DNA of 64,000 nt, from positions 8,079 through 72,078 of the forward strand of contig DAIQNV010000006.1 in the NCBI GenBank assembly GCA_036788215.1, given 5' to 3'. Below the pieces are notes generated by a model. It did not search any database. It was not told where the DNA came from and saw only the letters and a list, made by a program, of their open reading frames with translations. Shown here in pieces: positions 57,827 to 64,000 of this stretch. Every line of letters begins with the position of its first letter. Positions within the stretch are counted from its first letter, which is position 1. Position numbers and translations under genes: made by a program. The stretch is from DAIQNV01 sp036788215. GTDB lineage: Bacteria > Planctomycetota > Phycisphaerae > Phycisphaerales > UBA1924.

Positions 57827-59100
57827 CCGCCCCGCCGACCGGCCTCCGCGAGGCCCACGCCCACCTGTTCCAGTTCGGTCGCACGCTCTCCATGGTCGAC
57901 CTCTCGGGATGTCGATCAAGACACGACATGGTCGAACGCCTCGCGGAGCGTGCTCGGACCGCGCCGGGCGAGCCGATCCTCGCCCACGGCGCCCGCCCCG
58001 AGGGCTTCGAGGACCCTGGCTGGCCCGACGCGGACGACCTGGAACGCTCCTGCCCCGGCGCCCGGGTCTGGGCCTGGTGCTTCGACCACCACGCCCTGCT
58101 CGCGTCGCACGCCGCCCTGCAGCTCGCGGGCGCCGACGACCGCACGCCCGATCCCCCGGGCGGCGCGTACGAGCGCGACGCGACCGGCAGGCCCACCGGG
58201 CTCTGCCTCGAATCCGCCGCCCTCGCGCTCTGGGCGTCGGCGCCCGAGCCCGGGCCCTACGAGCGCCGCGCGATCGTGCGCGCCGCCTGCGAAGCCCTCG
58301 CCGCCCTGGGCTTCGTCGAGGTGCACGACCTGAAGGCCCAGCCCTGGCTGCCCGGTGTGCTGCGAGAGCTCGAGGACGCGGGCGAACTGCCCCTCAGCGT
58401 CGGATGTCTCCCGCTCGTCGAGGACCTGGAGGCGGTCGCCGGCACCCGGAACGCGTGGGAAAGCGACCGCGTCCGCCTCGTCGGGGGCAAGGTCTTCGTC
58501 GATGGCACCCTGAACAGCCGGACAGCCTGGATGCTCGAGCCCTACGCGGATGGCGACCCCGCCCGACCCCGGGGCATGGCCCTGATGTCCGTGGAGTCCG
58601 TCGCGAGCGCGATCGAGGTGTGCGCCCGCGTCGGCGTCCCCCTCGCGGCCCACGCCATAGGCGACGGCGCCGTCCGCTGCGTGCTCGACGCGGTCGAACG
58701 CACAGGCACCGGCCACCCGCACCGGATCGAGCACGCCGAACTCATCGCGGAGCCGGACATCGAGCGCTTCGTCCGCCTGGGCGTCGTCGCGAGCGTGCAG
58801 CCCTGCCACCTCCTCCCCGATATCGAGGTGCTGCATCGGGCCCTGCCCGACCGCCTGCACCGCGTGCTCCCCCTGCGCGACCTGATCGACGCGGGGTGCA
58901 CGCCGGGCCGACTCGACGGGCCCGGGCTCGTCTTCGGGAGCGATGTGCCCATCGTGCGGGCCGACCCGGGCGACTCCATCCAGGCAGCGGTGCACCGCAC
59001 ACGCCCAGGGCTCGACCGCGCGATCGCCCCCGAGCAGGCGGTAACCGAAAAGGAGGCGTGGGCGTGCTTCGGGGCGCCCATCCCGGGCACTGACCGATGA
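57823..59100 (+). CDS. YtcJ-like amidohydrolase, short form
   Basis: This 425-residue metal-dependent amidohydrolase resembles family 3 (YtcJ/N-formamide deformylase group). The first metal motif HAHL is already at residues 12-15. Further sites are VGGKVFVDGTLNSRTAWM, HAIGDGAV, HRIEHAEL and a final GSDVPIV with the metal aspartate. Relatives usually have an N-terminal beta-sandwich of about 50 residues before the HxH, and that is absent here. It overlaps its upstream neighbour by four bases and its downstream neighbour by four bases, forming a three-gene run. Confidence 0.85.
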   Translation: MTAPPTGLREAHAHLFQFGRTLSMVDLSGCRSRHDMVERLAERARTAPGEPILAHGARPEGFEDPGWPDADDLERSCPGARVWAWCFDHHALLASHAALQLAGADDRTPDPPGGAYERDATGRPTGLCLESAALALWASAPEPGPYERRAIVRAACEALAALGFVEVHDLKAQPWLPGVLRELEDAGELPLSVGCLPLVEDLEAVAGTRNAWESDRVRLVGGKVFVDGTLNSRTAWMLEPYADGDPARPRGMALMSVESVASAIEVCARVGVPLAAHAIGDGAVRCVLDAVERTGTGHPHRIEHAELIAEPDIERFVRLGVVASVQPCHLLPDIEVLHRALPDRLHRVLPLRDLIDAGCTPGRLDGPGLVFGSDVPIVRADPGDSIQAAVHRTRPGLDRAIAPEQAVTEKEAWACFGAPIPGTDR

Positions 59101-59603
59101 CCACCGTCGTGGTCGCCATCGACGACCCCCGCGCAGACGACGTCAGGGCGCTGCTCCGCCTTCATCGTGAGGATGTGCTCACCGTCACACCCCCGGAGAA
59201 CGTCTACGCCCTCCCCGCGGAGAGCCTGGTCGCGCCCGGAGTCGTCTTCTTCGCTGCTCGCATCGGGGGCGACCTGGCGGGCATCGGCGCCCTGCGCGAG
59301 ATCGACCCCACCCAGGGCGAGGTCAAATCGATGCGCACCGCGCCGGGCTTCCTGCGCCGTGGCGTGGGCCGCGCGGTGCTCGACGCGATCCTCTCCGAGG
59401 CCCGGAAGCGTGGGTACACGCGTCTGAGCCTGGAAACGGGGGCCCACCCGCACTTCGCCCCCGCGCACGACCTCTACCGAGGAGCCGGATTCGTCCCCTG
59501 CGGCGCCTTCGGGGCCTACCTCGACGATCCGAACAGCGTCTTCATGACGCTGCGACTCTCGCCCGACGGAACGGGTGGACCCGGAGACCCGGCGGGGCCA
59601 TAG
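59097..59603 (+). CDS. GNAT-family N-acetyltransferase
   Basis: This 168-residue acetyltransferase has the acetyl-CoA motif MRTAPGFLRRGVGRAVLD, preceded by the strand AGIGALREID. It continues with LSLETGAHPHFAPAHDLYRG and AGFVPCGAFG. The order fits the PhnO/ElaA-like GNAT group acting on small molecules or amines. The ATG overlaps the amidohydrolase stop (ATGA). The acceptor is unknown. Confidence 0.9.
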   Translation: MTTVVVAIDDPRADDVRALLRLHREDVLTVTPPENVYALPAESLVAPGVVFFAARIGGDLAGIGALREIDPTQGEVKSMRTAPGFLRRGVGRAVLDAILSEARKRGYTRLSLETGAHPHFAPAHDLYRGAGFVPCGAFGAYLDDPNSVFMTLRLSPDGTGGPGDPAGP

Positions 59604-59606
59604 ACT

Positions 59607-60590
59607 GTGGTAGTCCAGTTGCCCGAACCCCTGTCCCCGAAGGAGGCCGGCGTGCGCGAGGACATCCACTACAACAACATCATCGATGGCGAGGAGTTCG
59701 CCCGGGCCCAGGCCGCCGCGGATCAGGCCGCCCACAAGCCGGCGGACGAGATCGACACCGAGTCGTTCTACGTGACGCAGCACTACGACCGCTACACCGA
59801 GGAGAACCACGAGGTGTGGGGCGAGCTGTACCGGCGCCGCTTCGAGAAGCTGGAGGAGCAGGCCAGCAACACCTTCATCGAGGGGCTCAAGGCGATCCAG
59901 CTCCGCCCGGGGCGCGTCCCCCTGCTCTTCGGGCAGACGACCCACCCCAAGGACCCCGATCGCACCGTCACCGGCATCAACGAGTTCCTCCGCCCCCTCA
60001 CCGGCTGGCAGAGCCGCGCCGTGCCGGGCTACCTCCCCGCGAAGGCCTTCTTCAGCTGCCTCGCCCGGCGCGAGTTCCCCACGACCATCGTCGTCCGCCC
60101 GAAGGAACAGATGGACTACCTGCCCGAGCCCGACATCTTCCACGACGTCTTCGGGCACGTCCCCCTGCACGCCGACCCCGTCTTCGCGGAGTTCCTCCAG
60201 ACCTACGGGCAGGCGGCCCTCGCTGCGGGGCCCGAGCACGAGGAGGCCCTCGCCCGCCTCTTCTGGTTCACCGTCGAGTTCGGGCTCGTCCACGAGGACG
60301 GGCGCCTCAAGATCTATGGCTCGGGCCTGATCTCAAGCCATGGCGAGGCTCACCACTCCCTCACCGCCCCGGAGCCCCCCAAGGGCGTCAGCCTCGAGAA
60401 GACCGACACCAGCGGCAAGGTCGAGCGACGCCCCTTCAACCTCGAGCGGGTCTGCACGACCGATTTCGAGATCGACCACTACCAGCCCGTCCTCTACGTC
60501 CTCGATTCCTTCGAGCAGCTCCGCGACGCCATGAATGGCTACGCGGAACGCGTCATGAACGAGAAGGGCGCCGCCGCCGGCGCCCGCTGA
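59607..60590 (+). CDS. phhA: Phenylalanine 4-hydroxylase
   Basis: This tetrahydrobiopterin- and iron-dependent aromatic amino-acid hydroxylase converts phenylalanine to tyrosine; 327 residues. The iron ligands are His179 and His184 (DIFHDVFGHVPL) and Glu224 (FTVEFGL). PEPDIFHDVF, GYLPAKAFFSCLARR and YGSGLISSHGE are typical. The GTG at 59607 is the first start after the acetyltransferase. A later GTG at 59652 (VREDIHY) is possible. Confidence 0.95.
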   Translation: MVVQLPEPLSPKEAGVREDIHYNNIIDGEEFARAQAAADQAAHKPADEIDTESFYVTQHYDRYTEENHEVWGELYRRRFEKLEEQASNTFIEGLKAIQLRPGRVPLLFGQTTHPKDPDRTVTGINEFLRPLTGWQSRAVPGYLPAKAFFSCLARREFPTTIVVRPKEQMDYLPEPDIFHDVFGHVPLHADPVFAEFLQTYGQAALAAGPEHEEALARLFWFTVEFGLVHEDGRLKIYGSGLISSHGEAHHSLTAPEPPKGVSLEKTDTSGKVERRPFNLERVCTTDFEIDHYQPVLYVLDSFEQLRDAMNGYAERVMNEKGAAAGAR

Positions 60591-60738
60591 CCGGCGTTCA
60601 CCCCGGTCCGGGCAGGCTGGGCTGGGGCGGGCCGGGCGGGCCGGGCGGGCCAGGACGCGGACGCAGGCCGGACAGACCCGCGCCGGGGGTCTACCCGGCG
60701 CTTTGGGGGGTTCCTCAGGAGGGCCCCGGAGCGGTTCT

Positions 60739-62841
60739 ATGCTTCCGGCGATGACACCATCCACCTCCGAGAAGACCACCGCCCCCGCCGCCCCCATCCA
60801 GTCCACCAACGGGCCCACGAGCGCCGCCCCCGCGCGCCCCGCCGCCCCCGCTCGCTGGACCACCGCCGACTCCGAAGAGCTCTACGGCATCGCCGGCTGG
60901 GGCGCGGGGTACTTCCGCGTCAACAACAAGGGCCACATCGAGGCCAACCCCTCGGGCCAGCCCGGGAACGGCAAGCCCGCCCCCGGCATCGACCTCTCCG
61001 ACCTCATCGACGGGCTGCGGATGCGCGAGATCGGCACCCCGGTCCTCGTCCGCTTCCCGGACATCCTCGACAGCCGCCTCCGGTCCATCCGGGGCGCCTT
61101 CGACCGCGCCATCGAGCAGAACGAGTACCAGGGCACCTACTCCTGCGTCTACCCCATCAAGGTGAACCAGCAGCGTCACCTCGTGGAGGAGATCCGCGAC
61201 TTCGGCTCGCCCCTGGGCTTCGGGCTCGAGGCCGGCAGCAAGCCCGAGCTCCTCGCGGTCCTGGGCGTCACGCGCGGGCACGACCACATGCCCATCATCT
61301 GCAACGGGTTCAAGGACTCCGAGTACGTCGAGACCGTCATCCTCGCCCACAAGCTCGGACGCACCATCATCCCCGTCGTCGAGGCCTTCCACGAGCTCGA
61401 GCTCATCGTCCGCCACGCCGCCCGCTACGGCGTCCGCCCCCGCATCGGCCTCCGCGTGAAGCCCGCCACCACCGGCTCGGGCAAGTGGGCCGAATCGGGG
61501 GGCGAGCGCAGCAAGTTCGGCCTGCACATCCCCGAGGCCCTCGCCGCCCTCGACTACCTCAAGGCCCGGGGCATGGCCGACTGCCTCAAGCTCGTCCACT
61601 TCCACATCGGAAGCCAGGTCTGCGACATCCGCCGGATGAAGGGCGCGGTCTCCGAACTCGCCCGCATCTACTGCGAGCTCCGCCGCCTCGGCGCCGGGCT
61701 GGAAATGATCGATGTCGGCGGGGGCCTCGCGGTCGACTACGACGGCTCCAACTCCACCTGGGCCAGCAGCATGAACTACTCGCTGGACGAGTACGCCGGC
61801 GACATCGTCCACCGCGTCAAGGCCGCCTGCGACGACGCGGGCCAGCCCCACCCCAAGATCATCACCGAGTCAGGCCGGGCGATGGTCGCCCACTCGTCCG
61901 TCCTGCTCTTCGATGTCCTGGGGCGCACGCGCTTCCGCGCCGACCCCGACATGCCCTGGGTCCACCGCCTGGTGAAGGCCCAGGAGGAGGCGGGCGACGT
62001 CGCCCAGCCCGTCCGCGACCTGCTCGGCGCGTGGGAGAGCATGGCCGAGGTCGAGGGCATGGACGACCGCCTCGCGGTCGAGGCCTACCACGACGCCCTG
62101 AAGGCCCGCGACGAGGCCCTCAGCCTCTTCGAGATGGGCTACCTCCCCCTCCCAATGCGCGCGGTCGCCGAGAGGCTCTTCTGGGCCATCGGGCGCAAGG
62201 TGCTCACGCTCACGATGGACCACCGCGAAACGGGCGCGGGCCTGCCCGACCAGATCGAGGGCCTGCCCCGCCACCTCTCCGACATCTACTTCTGCAACTT
62301 CAGCCTCTTCCAGAGCCTCCCCGACCACTGGGCCATCGACCAGATCTTCCCCGTCTGCCCCATCCACCGCCTCGACGAGGAGCCCACCCGCCGGGCCATC
62401 CTCGCCGACATCACCTGCGACTCCGATGGCCAGGTCGACAAGTTCGGCACCCGCGAGCAGCGCGACTACAAGGAAACCCTCGAGGTCCACCAGCTCCGCC
62501 TCAACAACGACGGCACCATGGGCGAGCCCTACCACCTGGGCATCTTCCTCGTCGGCGCCTATCAGGAGGTCCTGGGCGACCTGCACAACCTCTTCGGCGA
62601 TGTCCACATCGTCCACGTCGCCCTCGACGACGAGGCCGGCTGGCGCATCGACGACGTCATCGAGGGCGACACCGTCCGCGAGGTCCTGGGCTATGTCCAA
62701 TACGACGTCGATGGCCTGCGCAAGAGCGTGATGCAGGAGTCGGAGGCCGCCGTCCGCCGGGGCAAGATGAGCGTCCAGGAAAGCCGCAGCCTGCTGGGCT
62801 TCTACAACAGCGGGCTGGAGGGGTACACCTACCTCGAGTAG
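60739..62841 (+). CDS. speA: Biosynthetic arginine decarboxylase
   Basis: This pyridoxal-phosphate enzyme makes agmatine from arginine, the first step to putrescine by that route; 700 residues. The PLP lysine is Lys141 (YPIKVNQQ), followed by HFHIGSQ, VGGGLAVDYDG, ESGRAMVAH and the catalytic cysteine Cys560 (TCDSDGQVDKF). A low-complexity Pro/Ala/Thr N-terminal extension of about 40 residues precedes the family's start. GGAG lies seven bases before the ATG at 60739. An ATG at 60751 is an alternative. Two palindromes follow the stop. Confidence 0.96.
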   Translation: MLPAMTPSTSEKTTAPAAPIQSTNGPTSAAPARPAAPARWTTADSEELYGIAGWGAGYFRVNNKGHIEANPSGQPGNGKPAPGIDLSDLIDGLRMREIGTPVLVRFPDILDSRLRSIRGAFDRAIEQNEYQGTYSCVYPIKVNQQRHLVEEIRDFGSPLGFGLEAGSKPELLAVLGVTRGHDHMPIICNGFKDSEYVETVILAHKLGRTIIPVVEAFHELELIVRHAARYGVRPRIGLRVKPATTGSGKWAESGGERSKFGLHIPEALAALDYLKARGMADCLKLVHFHIGSQVCDIRRMKGAVSELARIYCELRRLGAGLEMIDVGGGLAVDYDGSNSTWASSMNYSLDEYAGDIVHRVKAACDDAGQPHPKIITESGRAMVAHSSVLLFDVLGRTRFRADPDMPWVHRLVKAQEEAGDVAQPVRDLLGAWESMAEVEGMDDRLAVEAYHDALKARDEALSLFEMGYLPLPMRAVAERLFWAIGRKVLTLTMDHRETGAGLPDQIEGLPRHLSDIYFCNFSLFQSLPDHWAIDQIFPVCPIHRLDEEPTRRAILADITCDSDGQVDKFGTREQRDYKETLEVHQLRLNNDGTMGEPYHLGIFLVGAYQEVLGDLHNLFGDVHIVHVALDDEAGWRIDDVIEGDTVREVLGYVQYDVDGLRKSVMQESEAAVRRGKMSVQESRSLLGFYNSGLEGYTYLE

Positions 62842-62852
62842 GAGATTCAGAG

Positions 62853-62872
62853 CCGCGATCGTGAAATCGCGG
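62853..62872. repeat. Dispersed palindrome B, copy 1
   Basis: A 7-bp inverted repeat (CCGCGAT with ATCGCGG, six-base loop CGTGAA) lies 12 bases after speA, preceded by CAGAG. It recurs at 63540-63557 with one changed loop base and a shorter right arm. Confidence 0.8.
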
Positions 62873-62911
62873 TGGGGGGGGTGGGGGGCAAAGGCGTCTC
62901 GCCCCGGACGC

Positions 62912-62936
62912 CTGATCTTCGCAAAGCGAAGATCAG
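62912..62936. repeat. Dispersed palindrome A, copy 2
   Basis: The 11-bp palindrome described at 15352-15376, here with loop AAA and the same flanks. The two copies are 47 kb apart. Confidence 0.8.
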
Positions 62937-63076
62937 GGTGAGCAGCAACCCATGCCCGACACATCCAACACACCCGCCCCGCGCGCCACCGGCCCCACGC
63001 GCCAGGTGGAGCGGTGTCGCGGATGGATCGAGGCTGATTCTGCCACCATCCCCGCGAACACCAGCGAGGCGACCTG

Positions 63077-63550
63077 ATGCGACTCGAGTCGCGGATCGAG
63101 GCCTTTCTCGCCCGGCTACTCCGCCTCTCCGGCATGCCCGACAAGTTGCGCACAAGAAAGGTTCACCGGGCCGCCCTTCGTGTGGAAATCTTCGCCCTCA
63201 TAACGCTCATCGCGTTCGGGCTTCTCCAACTGGCGATCCTGATCGTGCACGCCATTCTGCGCATCTTGCAAGGGCTCTACCTGCTGCACGGGTACATCCC
63301 CTCGGCCTTCGGCGGAATCATCGCGATGACCGCCCCGTTTGTCCTCCTGGTCCCGGCGTACCTGATCCTGTACCCCTGGGCCAAACGCCTCGTCATCGGG
63401 CGCCGACTCGCCGAGCGCCGCCTCCACGGTCGCTGCATCGCCTGCGGTCAAGACCTCCGAGGCATTAACCCCGAGCGATGCCCCGAGTGCGGGCTCTTTC
63501 TCGCGTCTCTCCGGGAATCTACTGTGAATCAATCAGAGCCGCGATCGTGA
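63077..63550 (+). CDS. Membrane protein with C-terminal zinc ribbon
   Basis: This is a 157-residue protein with two membrane helices (about residues 38-62 and 75-100). A short basic stretch and a zinc ribbon with two CxxC pairs follow (RCIACGQDL and RCPECGLF). Such ribbons on small membrane proteins are frequent in planctomycetes. Its last codons and stop (PRS then TGA) are supplied by palindrome B. The function is unknown. A paralogue follows. Confidence 0.8.
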   Translation: MRLESRIEAFLARLLRLSGMPDKLRTRKVHRAALRVEIFALITLIAFGLLQLAILIVHAILRILQGLYLLHGYIPSAFGGIIAMTAPFVLLVPAYLILYPWAKRLVIGRRLAERRLHGRCIACGQDLRGINPERCPECGLFLASLRESTVNQSEPRS

Positions 63551-63557
63551 GATCGCG
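63540..63557. repeat. Dispersed palindrome B, copy 2
   Basis: A stem CGCGAT/ATCGCG with loop CGTGAG lies within the end of the upstream zinc-ribbon gene. It provides that gene's stop codon. It is shared with 62853-62872. Confidence 0.8.
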
Positions 63558-63572
63558 CCAAGCGAACCCCCG

Positions 63573-63938
63573 ATGAACCGTGCCCTCCGCAAAGCCGTGC
63601 TCCGCGAACCGACCGCCGCAAGAAATGTGGTCCAGGCGAGCCTGATGCTTGTCTGCATGGGGATCGTCACGATCGGCGTGCTCATCTTCATCATCACCGA
63701 GGGCAACGGTCGCCCGTTCTACGACATTCCATGGACCATCATCGCCATCGCCGTCACCGTCGGGGTGCTCGCGTTGGGCGTTGCGAAGGTCTACCAACGG
63801 GCCCTGGCGGGCGCCATCATCAACCGCCGCCTCGCCGACCGCCACTGCCCCTGGTGTGGCTACGACACCAGCACCCTCAAGGTCGACCTCTGCCCCGAAT
63901 GCGGACGCCCACGCCACGCCCATATGCTTCGCCCCTGA
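63573..63938 (+). CDS. Membrane protein with C-terminal zinc ribbon, paralogue
   Basis: This is a 121-residue relative of the previous gene. It has two membrane helices (LMLVCMGIVTIGVLIFII and IIAIAVTVGVLALGV), then LADRHCPWCGYD and LCPECGRPRH, giving two CxxC pairs. It lies 22 bases after its paralogue, so they are probably co-transcribed. The function is unknown. Confidence 0.8.
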   Translation: MNRALRKAVLREPTAARNVVQASLMLVCMGIVTIGVLIFIITEGNGRPFYDIPWTIIAIAVTVGVLALGVAKVYQRALAGAIINRRLADRHCPWCGYDTSTLKVDLCPECGRPRHAHMLRP

Positions 63939-63942
63939 GGGT

Positions 63943-63971
63943 GCCACGCCCACGCCCAGCGCGGGCGTGGC
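63943..63971 (+). terminator. GGGTGCCAC-type hairpin at the window end
   Basis: A perfect 9-bp inverted repeat (63943-63951 with 63963-63971) lies right after the last gene. It has no T-tract in the visible part. It opens with GGGTGCCAC like the hairpin at 17868-17890. Confidence 0.5.
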
Positions 63972-64000
63972 GAAACCACCGTCCCCATCACGCCCGCGCC

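Overview
The window is about 64 kb of high-GC bacterial DNA, almost certainly a draft or metagenome contig from a planctomycete of the class Phycisphaerae. Three things point there: eleven secreted proteins ending in a two-repeat C-terminal module of the 'GC-type dockerin' kind; a 23S-5S rRNA unit with its own promoter and no linked 16S; and many short planctomycete-type proteins with membrane helices and zinc ribbons. A 100-N scaffold gap lies at 54678-54777. No CRISPR array, transposase, phage gene or tRNA was found.

Layout. 1-5.2 kb (+): MBL-fold hydrolase, atpG, a VOC-like protein and a secreted alpha/beta hydrolase. 5.3-13.3 kb (-): five separate dockerin-type secreted proteins (metallophosphoesterase, beta-helix protein, two beta-propellers, one unknown), most followed by a hairpin. 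13.5-17.4 kb (-): atpA, then a coupled cdaA-cdaR pair for c-di-AMP synthesis. 17.5-24.2 kb: Nfu-N protein, lipoprotein, mutY plus a glycosyltransferase, a cyclodeaminase-family protein, a SpoIIE-type phosphatase plus a YkgJ-type cysteine-cluster protein, and an SRPBCC protein. 24.7-33.8 kb (+): five consecutive dockerin-type proteins (trypsin-like protease, EEP-family protein, FG-GAP protein, small EF-hand protein, large PA14 lipoprotein). 33.9-36.7 kb (+): sugar-nucleotide epimerase, two small proteins and a family-4-like uracil-DNA glycosylase. 36.9-37.8 kb (-): CusF-like lipoprotein and a small basic protein. 38.0-45.6 kb (+): MEMO1-like protein and a pilM-led type IV pilus/secretion-type operon. 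45.6-49.2 kb (+): rRNA unit. 49.4-57.0 kb: DinB-like protein, unknown protein, haem peroxidase with a dockerin, NAD synthetase, inactive-looking M16 peptidase and a histone-H1-like protein. 57.2-64 kb (+): unknown protein, amidohydrolase, GNAT, phenylalanine hydroxylase, arginine decarboxylase and two zinc-ribbon membrane proteins.

The most unusual content is the surface-protein system. Unrelated catalytic or propeller domains share one C-terminal module with a cysteine at each end and two degenerate 13-residue EF-hand-like loops. The haem peroxidase carries the same module with a canonical 12-residue calcium loop, so it looks like a link between classical dockerins and the derived type. The partner of this module and the surface structure it attaches to cannot be identified from the window. 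Other points of note are enzymes that have lost expected motif residues (uracil-DNA glycosylase, M16 peptidase, CdaA, metallophosphoesterase), split ATP synthase genes, several families of short palindromes, and a 10-unit 8-bp tandem repeat just upstream of a start codon.
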